From Lucifuga dentata (taxonomy: Eukaryota; Chordata; Actinopteri; Ophidiiformes; Bythitidae), in contig VXCM01002125.1 of NCBI GenBank assembly GCA_014773175.1, forward strand, positions 83,467 through 147,466: 64,000 nucleotides of DNA, written 5' to 3'. The notes beneath the pieces are model-generated. The model had not been told where the DNA came from and ran no database searches. It saw only the letters and a program-made list of their open reading frames with translations. Position numbers and translations under genes: made by a program. Positions 1 to 13,900 of this stretch are shown piece after piece; the stretch's first letter is position 1, and every line of letters starts with the position of its first letter.

Positions 1-1831
1 TACTTTTTGCTGCACATGAACATTTAGAAAGCAATTAGTTTGAGAGCATACCTTGTCATCAGGCTTGTTTTAAATGACAGGCTACAGGTGCAGGTGAAAC
101 ATGTTTGATTACAGGTATGCTATAGGCTAGGTGAAGTGGTTTACAGGTAATGAGGAAAATAGTCACATTAGTGGCCACAGGTATGCTGAGACAAGACATC
201 ATCACTCTAATGTAGCAACAGTGCTAGAAATCTAATTACTGAGACCATAAATATTCACAAGTCACACCTACTGTCTTTTTGAGAAGCATATGGCCATATA
301 CTTGCAGATCCAACACTTCTCTGAACTTTCAGAGAGAACGCAGATAAGGCAACCATAATGTTTTCAGAGCAGAAAAGGGTAAAACAACTGGCGTCTAAAC
401 ACAGAGGCAATGGGGCTCTTCAATCAAAACATTAAGAAACTGCAGAACAATTAAACTAAATTGCCCATGGTTGAACACAATTTATTATACAGTTAGAATA
501 AACAGATCCAAATGCTGCTTGCAAGTTAATATAAATCTTGACAGGAGCAACAACAACCTCTAGATTTTCTACTGAAATATTGATGAAATAGTTTAGGTTG
601 ACACCACATGCAGTATATGACAGTTTATTTACTGTTTTCACCACTTTTCTTTCTTATAAATGTAAGTAAGTAACTGATGAACAATGATCCTAGTTGTTAT
701 AGCTGTTTTTTTGTGCTATGAAAATGTAATCATATTTATGACTTTTAAAATATAACATACCCCCAAATAATAGTTCTTCCTTTAAGACTTTAGTAATCAT
801 CAGCAATATTTTCACATTAAACTTGTATAGTAAGTATCAGCTCGAGTGACCATATCAAACTGTCAAGTTAGATTAGCTTTTAAAGGAAGGATTTTGCATG
901 TTTGAGCCCAATAAATGCAACCTGCATACACGTTACATTACTGCCAACCATTTATGAACGTTACTGTTCACTGGATTAATAAATGCACCCTCAATTTATA
1001 AAATAACAAATCTGTAAAAAGACAGTGTAAAATATAAAGTAGAAATATACAGAGTTAATACTACATCAATGACGTAGCAACTCAAAATAACAGTGATGCA
1101 AAGACATTTGTTTTTCTGATTTTACTGTAAAAGTGGTTGGTGACAGTCTGCTCTACATACTGTTAGAAATGGTAACTATAGATAAAAGAGGAGGTGGCGC
1201 TCTCTGGTGGACAAGGAGCTTTATCCATAGCACTCTAATATAAGTGGATTATTAGTTAAAACCTGTAGCCATTCAAGTTAAAACTTGAAGCCATGTCATG
1301 GATTTGTTGAGGTGTACCTAATATTTTATCTCCCTCCACTATATTTGAGCAGGACAATATTTAGTACAATTTACAATACTATACAATGGTCTGGCAAACT
1401 TTTTTTTTTTTTTTTTTTTTTAATAAAGTCTGGTGTTGTAGGGGCTTCTGTCCTGGATTGTATTAAAAATCTCTTCCTCATGAAATAGCACAACCCATAC
1501 TTGCCTAAATAAATGTAACTTAAGCAAACAGCTTTAAATATAAACTCTTTTAATAAAATACACTAACAAGTCAAAAAACTGTGAAAAAGACCTTTCTTTT
1601 TCTTTTTTAAACAAGCACATACTGTATATTTCTATGCAAAGTAACACTGGTGTCACATTTAATGAAGTAGAAACACAAATGAGCACCAAACTTGTTCCAC
1701 ACTATAACTGGCTTCAGCATTCCATGCTGAAAGGACAAAATATAACCAACAATAAGAATGTTACCGTTTCATGGGGTTCCTGTGTTTTAGGCACAGGAAG
1801 TAACCCGGTTTGGCTGTGGGAAGTGGACCAA
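1..1831. other. Intergenic/3' flank, no gene seen
   Basis: AT-rich sequence downstream of the minus-strand C5orf47-like gene. No exon with flanking splice signals or family resemblance was found on either strand. It contains a poly-T tract at about 1400-1421 and a solo end of the TTAA-flanked MITE family at about 880-955. The part next to 1831 is probably the 3' UTR of the C5orf47-like gene; a minus-strand ATTAAA lies at about 1549-1554. Confidence 0.5.
880..955 (+). mobile_element. TTAA-type MITE, solo 5' end
   Basis: TTAA|AGGA followed by ATTTTGCATGTTTGAGCC and CATACACGTTACATTACTG, matching the family arm; the rest is missing. Confidence 0.5.
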
Positions 1832-3971
1832 TTAGTCAGTGTGGCCACAGTTGTCCTGGCGGAGGGAGGACAGTCTGCGTCTGATAATCTGGTTCTCCTC
1901 CAGCATCTTGGAGATGGTCTTAAGAACAGCAAGCTTGGACTGTGCGGGACATGAGAACAGGAGTCAGAATAGGGTTTAATAGACTGTTTATGGGTACAAG
2001 ACTGAAGCGCATGTGTGTAGGTACAGTGTTTGATTACTGTCACATAGAGAAACAAATTATAAATTTTATAATGGTTACTTTGCCTATTATTGGACCAGTA
2101 TTGGACAATATTAAGCAAAACATTAAATCAATAAATATGTGTCAGCCTTATCCACCAGATTCTCCCTGACTGGTACTTGGACTGGAATTGCCTGTTTATG
2201 TCTTGTAGTACAGAGAAAATGAAGGTCATGGCTGAAGGATGAACATTCAAAGTTTTTGATTTTGGCTGCTTAACCAAGAATTTTAGTGGGTCTAACCATA
2301 ACTATACCAAATCAATCCATAGCCAGAATCTTTCCCCATGTTTAACCATGTAGTTCTACTTTCCAAAGATAACCATACCTTTGATATACAATAGTTGCCA
2401 CAAGTAGATATTGTAGGAATAACTGGTCATTTTTTATATTGTGAATGCTACAATATAGTCCATTTTGACTGAAAATACAACGCTTGCAACTCTGGAAGAA
2501 CATACAGTCCACAGTGAATTAAAATAACCAAGAGCTACAACAGCAAAAGTACAGTACAATGCCTAGAACTGGCTACTGCCTTTTCTTTGGGAGTTTCTCT
2601 TCTTTAACACCAGAGATATACAGTTTAGCTGGCTTTCCTCTTCTAGTCCAATTAAGTGAAGCTCCATCAAAATGTTGTAGTCTTTGTTGTTGTAGGTGTC
2701 ATTACTTTCTTTTTACACTCTTCTATTCTTTGTTCAGTGACCTCCTTTTCACACCCTCCATACTTTGCATACCTTTTCCTTCTCATTTGCTTCTTTGTTT
2801 CTGTCGGATCTTTCGGAGAACATGAAAACATCTCCACAGGCAGAGTCAGAATAAATGCCAGCACCTGGTAATACGCATACACAAAACAGAAGAATGTTAA
2901 GTGTCAGTGACAAAAAAATTGATATAATATACACATTACAAACAATATCTTTTCTAGGCCTAGTTTTACCATTTTTTTTTAAATAACATACTGAGTTAGC
3001 TACACTTGCTACACTCTTGGGAATCGGTGTTGTGACCCTTTTGTTGTTAGAAGCCCCATCTTAAGGTTTTAGTTTAGATTAATAGAGCCGCCTCTTGGTC
3101 ATGATTAGACTTGTAGCCTACTATAAGGACCATTTTGAACTGTCAGTTCTTGAATTGTCAAGCATATGTGAAAATAAATGTGTTAATAAAAGCTAAACTC
3201 CATGTTTCTGTGTTAACATCAGCTTCTTGGTATTGTACATACTGGCACACTGGCACACCTAAATGGCATGAAGCTTAAACAAATAAATAAAAAAAATAAA
3301 AAAAAAATAAAAAAATCAACTTTTTCAGCAATTACAAGTCTACATTGAACATTGTCTATTCTCTTAACGTGTTGAGGTGGAAATACTATTAATTTATGGA
3401 GTGGACACTAACTGGAATACTTTATCATTTAAACACCACCACATATGGCTTCAAATATTACAACCATAGTGATCAAAACTTCTCAGTTAGAACTGAACAT
3501 TAATAGAATTTAGTAACTGGGCGACTGTACTGAATAACACTACAGTTTCTTTTATTGTGTCATTTGCCTAAAGACTACCTTTAAATTGTTTTACTGGTTT
3601 TACTATTCTGGTTCTGCCTAGCTACAGCTAAACTAGCTACAGCTAAGCTAGCTAACCTCACCTAATGCTAATGTAGCTAACGGCAGTACACCTGTTTTTC
3701 TTCCTCTGCTCTTACTTGTCTTTGTCCTTTCCATCCATTTTTCCGGTGTCTTCTCTTCTCTCGCGGTTTTGGATAACTTATTGTGGCCAAACTTTGGAAG
3801 TTTTACCTTTAAAACATTAGCTGACCGACTTTTATCGCCTTTCCCCCGCTGCTTCCCGCCTTTATCTTTCTCCTCCTGGCTACAAGTGGAGGGGAGCTCG
3901 ATCTCATACTGACTGGAGCCGAGCTGACTGGAACCAAACGGAGGCACAAAAACTTTCTTAACTAGTGGCAT
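1832..3971 (-). CDS. C5orf47-like protein (three coding exons)
   Basis: Uncharacterised vertebrate protein; no function is known to me. Exon 1 starts at ATG 3971 (MPLVKKVFVPPFGSSQ) and ends at a donor at either 3662 (TAG|GTGAGG) or 3716 (CAA|GTAAGA); both leave phase 1. Exon 2 is 2773-2864 (CAG acceptor, AAG|GTATGC donor). Exon 3 is 1832-1939, ending in TAA. The product is about 169 or 151 aa, lysine-rich and basic. The C-terminal motif ISKMLEEN followed by an arginine-rich stretch matches what I remember of human C5orf47 (ISRMLEEN). An FGS-x-Q motif near the N-terminus also resembles it. Human C5orf47 lies next to CPEB4 on the same strand, as here. The rest is weakly conserved, so identity rests on the C-terminal motif, matching phases and synteny. 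Initiation at 3971 is the only ATG giving this exon. Confidence 0.62.
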
Positions 3972-6900
3972 TTTGCCTCTCTAACTCTACGTTAACACTG
4001 TGGGAAAACACCAGTGAATTCACCTTTGCTAGTCTTAAAACCCTCCTAATTTGTGTTAGCTCTCCACACCAGCAGGTGGCACTAATAGCCAACGTGCGGC
4101 TCGCGCGCCTCTTTGCGTCGTTAAAGAACCCCAGTCCCCCACGCAAAAAGAAGGGGGCAAATTTCCCTACTAAAAACTGATTAAACCAAATAAACTTTCC
4201 CTTTACTTACAGGAAGATAAACTCCAGTTAAATTTTCCAATAACATCTAATTATCCACTGAAGAACCAAAAGGCAGAGAATTATGTTTTTGCATCTTCCC
4301 ATTGAATTTTACTTTCACTGAAGTTTAAAATCAAAATTTGTTCTGATGTATCTTACATGAGAAGTTTGGGGTCTCATATTGCATCCTTTAATTGCAAAAC
4401 TGTAAAAAGTAATAATAGAAGACCTTCAGAAACCTCAATTATGACATTCTGAAGCCTGTTTAAAACAAATATGTTTCTTGTAAGGTTTTATTTACCTATA
4501 AAGCCTGAAATATCACTTATAACTAATCACAACTTATAACTAATGCGATACATTCACATGCATATGATGTTCCAATTGTTGTCTGTGTGCAGTTTAGGCA
4601 AAAATGTGATGCAAGATACACAAATTGAATTATTGGGATTCAGTTATTGTTTACACTGATTACAAGGCAATGGATAATTTACATGTTCATGAATTGATTT
4701 ACAATCGTATAATTTAGGTTTGCCAACAACAATTTCAGCCATGTTCGATCTGATTATGGCATTTATATGATGTTTAATAAAAACAAATTGACTTATTGTC
4801 TTAATCAGATAAATCTACCGGTAAGTTTTAACACTGTCAACATATTGACTGACCCGATTTCAGGCTAACCAGACGTGTCAAAACTGCCGGTATCAGTTTA
4901 AAGATTCACAAATAATAAAACGTGCTAGAACCTTATGAGACAAAGAAATATCAGAGCCTTATAGAAGGAAAACCATCTTTCTTGTGTATCAACATAAGAC
5001 AGAGAATTCTTCCTCATGGTTGTTTTATTCGTTCCACATCTCACATTACAAATACTTCAAATGTATGCATAAAGTTATAAACAGTTGGCAGCAAACGAAT
5101 ATGACATTGGATCTTTGTTTTACTTCAGTTCTACAAACCAACTATAAAAACTGACGTCTGTATTGTAGCGTAAATTAATCAGGAAGAAAATATAAAAATT
5201 GGAACTTAAAAATGTGAAATGACTTAATAAAAATCAAAATGATATTGGGTAAAAAAAAAAGTTAATAAATATAACCTTCCCAGCATACAATTAAAAACTA
5301 TTGAAAATTTGCAATCAAGTAATACTAAGACATATCGATATTCTTTTTATCTGAAAATGTAGAGCACAATACAGCAATTAGAAAACCTAGACACATCAAG
5401 TTTAACACATCACCCCAAAAATATAACTGAAAAATCTGATCCAAATGATAGTTATACATTTCAATTGAAAATATAGCAAATGCTAAATACATTATCAACC
5501 TAGTATATACAATATTTCCAATCACAGTAGCATGGTAGTAGCAAAATAAGTAAATAAGCACAAAACAAATGTTTAAAAATAAATCCAGGTATAAATTTGA
5601 TTTTTTTTTTTTCTTGCAGACATGACCATGAACATTAGGAAACAAATAATGTGTAAATGACTGCATGGTTTATATGGATTAAATGATTTACAATACGGAG
5701 ACTTGTTTCTGGAAAGAATAAGTATTGCACATAATGGCTCAAAGTTAACTTGCAACATTAATCACATTCAGGTTATGTCCCAAAGCATGCCACATCACAA
5801 AGGGGGTCAAGTGATCAAGTCTCCTCACATACGTGTCCAACTGAGTGTCCTCTACATTACAAACACATCCAAGTATGTCGTCTGCATAAACAGCATGTCA
5901 GTGTAAGAGGGCAGACTACATCAAGTAAAGAGAGGCTACGAGAGAGGTGATCTCAAAGAGAAAAGGAAAAGAACTTTGACGGGGAGAAGGGTATCTAGTG
6001 CATCACATTAGGTCCTGCATTAACACTAGCCATGTTATTTCTGTGTTACATTATGCATGCCAAGAAATAGTAGAACTTACAGGCAGTCCCAGAAAAAGGA
6101 TCTTAAATATTCAAACAGCTGATATCCACTCTGGAGATACAAGGAAATATTTCACATTGACCAAAGCCAAAACATTTACCTTATGATATTCTTATTGACT
6201 ACTTCTAGTAGTGAAATATCAGAATATAGTTTCAAAATCTGCTTAGAAAGGTTTTCTCATGCCTTAGGATCATGTAATTATGTTTATTAGGAGAGAGGAG
6301 AATCCATATATGATTGGCTAATGCAAGCCTTATTTTTTCAATGTACAGAATCACAACAATGCACCAGACGATTTTCAGATTTACCAGCACTTAAATATAT
6401 AAAAGCTAATCAAAAATTATATTAATCATTCATTTTCTTTTTTTTTTAAATTAAGTTGACCATAAATGCAGATCTCTTAGTAACAAAGGTACAAAATTAT
6501 TTTTCACCAAGTGAAAAAAATGAGGTATTGCAAAAGGAGTTCTCCCATCTGTGAAAAATGTGCCTAAAATGACTATTGAAAAAAATATTTAGAAAAGTAG
6601 TGCATAATAAATGTATATATGTTCATGACAAAATAATTAGCTATAAAACACTGTACAAAAATCAGCAGGCCATGTATAAAATAATATCTTTATCTCTGTG
6701 ACAGCAAATTCTTCAAAGAGTGTCTAGCTACTACCATATCCAACCACAACACCTGTGATAGAAGCTCCAGTCGTGGTAGAGCATGCAGTGGTACACCGTG
6801 AGGACAGCTCAGGGAGACTGGACTGTGCATTCCCATTTGTTTGTACTACATTAGCATGTTAGCTTCCAGTGATAATATCCCTGACAATATAAAGTGAGCA

Positions 6901-7758
6901 AATACTACTGTCAATACCTGAGCCTCAAGGGCTATGTCTTCATTAGCTGAAACCCACAAAGTGAAACTCTGAAACTGAAACTCTGAAACTGAAACTCCCG
7001 CCTTCCTGTGTCGTCCATCAAGAGGACACATCATTATCCTGACAACCCTTAGATCAACATCTCTTTTTGATTACGTGTTTTAGGCCCATCTTTGGTTTGC
7101 CCTTTCTGGTTACAAAGTGTTAATTCCTAAATCAAGACTTAAAAACTCATACCAGCAATCATAAGACGTGTGCCAACTGAGGGGACGTTTGTTTTGATGC
7201 TATGCACTGACCTGCTTGTAAAACTAATTCATCCAACCAACTGAAATGGCGTTCATTTTCTGTTCAACCCAACCATTTTCACTCAACCTTTGGTAAATGG
7301 TACAGTTGTTCTCTAATCCTGCAAGCAAAAAGTAAGAAAATGCACCCTTCTTAAGCACAACTTCCATAGTTAGTATACTGATTAAGGTATGATGAATCTC
7401 ACTTAAATTTTTATGTTACTCTTAACAAATGAAAGCAGCTTTACCAGCTAACGCAAAAAAAAAAAAAAAAAAAAAAAAAGTACAGTCATGTCAGATAACA
7501 TCCAAGTCCAAATCTAATGCATCATTATGCTCATGCACACTTAAGTTCAAAACATAAATGGGATTTCATTTTTTCTTATTTACTTCTTTTAGAAGGTCCA
7601 ATTAAAAAAAATTAAAAATAAATTAAGATGATTCTTTTAACTTAAAGGAACTAGCTAAAAGAAAAGTGCATTTGTTTTTCATATCATAGCCCATACCCCT
7701 TCCCTAACTTTCCCTTTATCCGAATCCCTCCCCGATCCTGCTTTCCATCCTTCTTGCC
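3972..7758. other. cpeb4 3' UTR and intergenic spacer
   Basis: Lies between the cpeb4 stop codon and the C5orf47-like start codon. Its right part is probably the long AU-rich 3' UTR of cpeb4 on the minus strand, since mammalian CPEB4 has a multi-kilobase 3' UTR. Minus-strand AATAAA signals occur, for example at 6283-6288. The UTR end cannot be fixed from sequence alone. There is a poly-A tract at 7455-7479 and a short tandem GAAACTCT-type repeat near 6960-6995. No further coding exon was recognised. Confidence 0.4.
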
Positions 7759-7986
7759 TCAGTTCCAACGAAAGGAGATGTGTCGTGGTCGATCCCCTCC
7801 CTCCTTCACCAGCGGCTTGTGGAACTCGCGACCAGCCCGGGAGTGGATGGCTGCCCAGCAATACTCACAGTAGTACTGTAGACAGGTCACATTGGCGCAG
7901 AAGAAAGGAGCAAACTTTCCCCCACAGCGAGTGCCCTGGCATTCATCACACAGCTGGTCATCCAGGACATATGGCTTCACTTCCAC
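7759..7986 (-). CDS. cpeb4: cpeb4 last coding exon (ZZ zinc-binding domain)
   Basis: 75-residue terminal exon beginning VEVKPYVLDD after a CAG acceptor, phase 0, and ending HISFRWN plus TGA. It carries the Cys/His cross-brace zinc domain that follows RRM2 in all CPEB proteins. It is nearly identical to the mammalian CPEB2-4 terminus as I remember it, so this is the most conserved part of the gene here. Confidence 0.95.
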   Translation of the reverse strand: MEVKPYVLDDQLCDECQGTRCGGKFAPFFCANVTCLQYYCEYCWAAIHSRAGREFHKPLVKEGGDRPRHISFRWN

Positions 7987-10900
7987 CTGTGAAAGAGATG
8001 AAATGAGGAAGGACAACCGTTGCTAAAAAAGAAGACAAGCCAGCATGTGTAAGTAATGGTCAGTTACGTGAACTGATACAGCCGAATCATCCTACTAAAT
8101 TTGGAGCTAAAACAAAAAAATCTCCTTAGATCTGACTGACTCACCCGTTTATCAATCTCCCCATGCTGCAGTTGAACAAATCGGGCACTAATGGCTGCAA
8201 TGTAGCTTTGCTGATTGGAGAAGGCCACTCGCCCCGCCCCTTTTGGATACTTGAGCTCAGGGTCTGTGTCAATCCCAGCATAACATACTCCCCCATACAG
8301 ACGGTCCATAATCATGGCAAGCTCCACTGGAATACATAATCCATAAAAGTTACTGTGATCAAAACAGATCCAGTCTCACAATGCAGTGTGTTTTGCACGT
8401 GGGGTCACCACAAATGTACCTGCACGTAGGGGACGAGGGACACCTCCGACAAAGATGGTCTTCCTTGGATCCAGCGGCTGAGAGCCATCCATTACAAAGT
8501 CACTGTCGTTCAGGTTCCAGGGCCGGATCTGGACCTACAAAAAAACAAGATGAAAAAAAAAATTTCCTCAGTCTCGCTTCCTGGGTGAGTGTAATGTATT
8601 TTGATTGTGAAAGCAAAAGTTGTTTTTGTAACATGGCTTAACAAACTTTTGTAAAACTAGGCTGTCATTGCAGAAGGTCCAGTCATTTTGCAAAAAAATG
8701 TGGAGTAAGATCTATACATGGATGGAATTAATAGGATTTCATCATTCCCTCAATATTAAAGATTCATTGCTTAATCATCTTACGAGGAGAAATAAGCCAA
8801 ATGAGGAAATGCATGTGTATGCTTGAGGAAAACAATTTCATAATGTAGGCCTGTTACTTGGATTACTCCAATGTTGATTTATGCTGATTTCAATCTGAAG
8901 ATGGCTTTACATAACATCCTAAAATATCAGTTAAGGTAATATCATTACCTTAATTAGATAAGAATCGCAGCTTTCACATGCATGTAAATGTACTGAATGA
9001 AGTAAGTGCATCAGCATGTGAGATCATCATTTACTTTTCTCACCTTGTGTGTCACAGGGCAGATATACTGTAACATGTACCAGAGTTACACAGTATACAT
9101 ATAACCACGTAATTAAGACAGACCAACAACCATTCCCCAGATTGGCTATAAATATATTTTTTCCATTCGAGTTTTGCTATAAAAATGAGCACAGGTATAG
9201 TGCATCAAACCTACAGACCTGAGGGATTATCATAGCAAAGCCTTCATTTAGCCAAACTGTACAGTGGGGCTGTACTTAATGTTCCAGTTTTCTGAAACAC
9301 TGGCACAGTACACACTGAACCAATGCTGTTAACATAATCACGTCAACTCTTAGAAAATCGGAAGCTGACAGACTGCACAGAGGTTTACAGACACACTCAC
9401 AGGCTTGTCTTTGATGGTGGGGCTGGAGACACACAGGTAAAGCTTGCCATCCTCCTGAATGCAGGCATCAATCAGAGCCTGAACAGAGCTCTCATCTTGA
9501 AACAATAAGAATGCATATCCTGAAAGGGTGGACATACATGAAGATATTACTCATACAAAAAAAGATAACTCATAACCCTAATGTTTTGGGCTCAATGTGC
9601 CGGCACAGAAATAATGCAATACTTGTTCAACTCGCCTTTGGGTGGGAAATAGGATTTGCTCTCTGCCTTGTGAGGCCAGTCGACAAACAAGTGACCAAAT
9701 CGACGGAAACTGGCAGTGATTTCATCTGAGAAAGAAAAAGACAATCATGTTGGAAAATGTAAGATTCTCGAAACTTCAGAATTATGAAAACCAAATGTGG
9801 TTATACACTGATATAATGCTGAGTTTGTGTATTACAGTAGTTGTAAATATTACATAACTATGTCAATAATATATATTGTATATCATTATGCAATTAAAGC
9901 TTACAAAGATTTAAAACACGTAAGTCACTTATCACATATGGTCATAATTAGCCAATAAAATACTATTTCATTATGTTGGATGGTTTAAAAATACTTCATA
10001 ATTTATAATCTACATTTTTGTGGCCTTTAGCTGTTATACCTTCATCGATGTCTGGGGGCAGCCCTCCGACAAACACTTTACGGGAATATCGCTCCACGCG
10101 TTCACCATTGAGGTGAGGGAAACAGTGGGAAGAACCAAGACCAGCAAGCCCCTGGTCACCTGACTCCTCCTCTCCAAAGGAGCGCTCATCCTCCATGGGG
10201 AACAGAGAGGAATGGCCTGGGGGGATTACACACGATACTCACCACTTCCCAAGTTAACCAGATGAATTTTTACTGCTTTAACATATCACGATAAAGCAGT
10301 AACATTAAAGAGAGCATTCCAGATTAATAAAAGTAAAAAAAAAAAAAACTGGCAATGTCAATTAATTACATACACTAGCAGCCATGGTTGCCATGTTTGA
10401 TGAGACAGTAAAATGGAAACCTGACTGTTATCATTACAAGTAAACCTTGGCAAGGCATTAAAGCCTTCAGAAAAGAGGTTCTAACCCCAACGACATTTCA
10501 AGACAGAGTAATCAGTGATCAGTGAGTCTTTATGTCAGAAGTCATTGCTGCTTTTAACACTGAATAAAGATATGACACATTCACAAGCTTTACCTCGTCT
10601 TCTGCCATAACTTCTTGCTGCATGTGAAACAAAAGAAATCACTCTTTAAATAAGCTATTTTAAGGCACGTGAAAGTTAATATTTGTATAGATTTTATGCA
10701 TGTCATTTACACACCATTCATGGGTAGAGGCCCATCTCCAGCCTGGTGAGAGAAGCTGTAGCGTCCTACACGGAAAAGACATGACTATGAACAGCGGCTA
10801 CATAGCACCATCTCCCCAAAAAATGAAACTCAACTGGAGTAATTATTAATTCATTTCCCAGAAATATCGATGCCTCATAAAGTCATAAGTGTTGTGTTGG

Positions 10901-13900
10901 AATATAGCGGAATGTTGAGCTCCGTTCTCTGTCTACATGATAAAGAAAAATTATTTAATTGATAGGGGAAAGTGTTAAGATTTTGAGGATAGGAAAATGA
11001 AAAAGCTTTCAGGTTTAATTTTAGCAATTCTATAAATAATGGAAGGCTGTACATAGTATGATCAAGGAGGCATTTGAAAACTGAGGTACATGCATCAATT
11101 GGCTCAAATTAGCATATACAAAAGCCTGTCAGCAGAGCTGGCTCCATCCATGTGTTGGAAAAAAGGTTATTCATTAAAAATGTTTAAACAAAACTGAAAT
11201 GAAAAGTTTAATTAATGACAGAATTAATTAGGTAAGCAGACATCAAAGAGCCCCCACAGCAAAAGTGTTGTAGGCGTTTATGTTTTCATGAGTTTTCTCA
11301 CTCACTGAATTCGTGACTCGTTGGTACACACAGGTTTGAGCTTTACTTTTGTGAATGAACAAATAATAAACTTGTGGGATTCATCAATATTGTTATGCTA
11401 TTAGTTTTATATAATATTTTCTAAATTTCTCACTGTTTTCTAAAGAGCATTTGGTCTAATGTAAAAAAAAAAACCAGCCCATTTAGTTGCTTGATATTAG
11501 ACGGCAGGTGGTTTAAAATGAACCATTTGACACGACTAATCTGCCTTCCCACAAGTCACAGCCCTAAATCTGGCAACGCCATTCAGATATTTTGACTTAT
11601 CACAGCAGAAAAACTGCAGGTATAACTAATTAACAATCATGCTGGCTGCATTCCATTTTGGTGTGGCATCAGACCATGCCAGCGAGCCAGCATGACCATA
11701 AACATGGCCTGAACATTGGCACACCTAAACAGAACAGAACTATCATTCATTTTATTAGATACACCTGTCTTTTCTGATACCATCAACTTAAAGTACCCAC
11801 TGTGAGAAAGCTCTATGCCAATATCTAATAACTGGAGTGGGATGGAGTGGGAACCGTTCCCTTGGCCCTATGACTAGGTCGACATTTAACAGATATTGTG
11901 GCTCCTATAGTTTAAATCATGTTTCTTGCTTAAGTTCTACTCAATTTTGTTCCAATTTAGAATTATATATTCCTGTGTTGCAGGAATATATAAACCAAAT
12001 TAACTGAATTATCTTTGGTAGTGGCAGTAGTTGTAACTGCAGTAACAATATCTTGTGTTCTGACGTTTATCTTTTATTGCTCTACATGTTTGCATGTGGC
12101 ACTCAAGGCTGATGCCTTTATATACGATTACTGACGATGGCAGAAATTTGCCAACAATTTTAGTATCCAATTCAGTGTTTTAGTCATGTATCAAGCACAA
12201 AATGCCACACATTTGATGATTTCAGCCCTTTTAAAGTGAAAACTTGCTTCTTTACTCCATTTTATATTATTGTAGAATGAGTCAGGGTTTTAGAACTGTT
12301 GGCCAGAAGAAATAAGCAATCTGAATCATTTTGGTTTTAGGAAACTTGTGATTTGTCACTATTCTTGACATTTTATACATCATTTGGTTTATCAACAAAA
12401 CAAGTGCTGGGTTAATGGCTGATAAAACAAAAATCATTAGTTGCAGCATTAAAGTAATCATCACCAACATGGCCTGAAAGACACAAGCTGCTCATGCCCA
12501 CTGACAGTCTCAATAAAAACTCTACTTTATGAGCTTTACCAACATGGTATCTGCGATGCGTCTCTATTATTTTGTCCACGTCCTGTAGATGCACATCCAT
12601 CTAATGCAAAACCAGCATGTGTACGCTGAAGTTCAACTGTCAGCACAAACCAATCAACTGTCACCACACACCGAATAATAATTCATTTCTACTTGCTGTC
12701 AAATAGAAGCAACAAATGGCTGCATTTATCAACAGCCACTGTTGGGGAAATCTATCCCTTTGTCACTATTGTCAGTACTGGAACCAACCTTTCAAGGAAT
12801 CCTGCTCAGCCCTCATAATGTCAATCAGAGAGTTCTCCAGAGAATGCATACTGAACCCATCAAAGGACCGTGTTCTCTCCTGCTGAAAAAGAGGAAGACA
12901 ATTAGCCCTTTCTCCTCTCCTTGTCAACATCTAAAGAAGCCAAAGCTGCCAGAACGCTGACAGTTTGTTATGATTCTATTAGCCAGTGAAAAAAAGGTTG
13001 TCATCAGAGAGAATATCCCTGTAGAGCCCTTCAGTGGGAGCATGCTAAATAAAAAAAATGGTGCACAGAATGCTACAGTAAGCCACCTCCATGTGTGCAA
13101 TCAAGCCATAACCTATTCATTGGCTCTCACAACATCAGATAAAAATCTATCCCATGTAGGAGGAGAGAAAATGTGTCCTTCCACTTTGCCAATTTCAGCT
13201 GAATACAAATACTAATTGAATAACCTGAAAAGATATTAACATTTTAAACTAATCCCAAAAAGCTGTGATGACTAATAAACAACACAAGCGAGGAGGTGAT
13301 TCACTATCTACACGGGTGGAAATCATGCAAAGCTGCAGTGAAGCACGAGACATCTTAAATCAAGACAAGAGAATACCATGTGAACAGAACAGACGAAAAG
13401 ATCTTTCTCTCTAGATAAAGACCTCACATATAAGCACACACAATAAGGTTCAGTTCATCTGTTTATTGGCTTACTGTCACATATTTTATCAGATGATCTA
13501 CTTACTGTATCCTGTTCAGTGGCTTATTTGTTGCATTTGTACAGATGAGCATGTTTAAATAAGATTAGCATTTACCCATGGAGGATACAGAATGAATATT
13601 TACAATTTATACTACCAAAATACCATGGTCTGAGTTAGTTGCTGTTGTCAAATGAATGTCTGCTAAATTGGCCTTAAAGGACCCTACCACCCATTTTGCA
13701 TGTTTAAGGCTAATGTACTCAATTTTCATACACGTAAGGTTACTGACAATCATTTCCCAAAGCGTACCACTGGAACGATGAGTTAATTTTTTTCCCCTAC
13801 CTTCCAGACCTCCACTGGTTTCAGTTCATCCTCGTACGCTATTAAAATCAACTTGTTGATACTTGAAAGATTCTTGGGATAGGTAATCCATCATCGTGAA

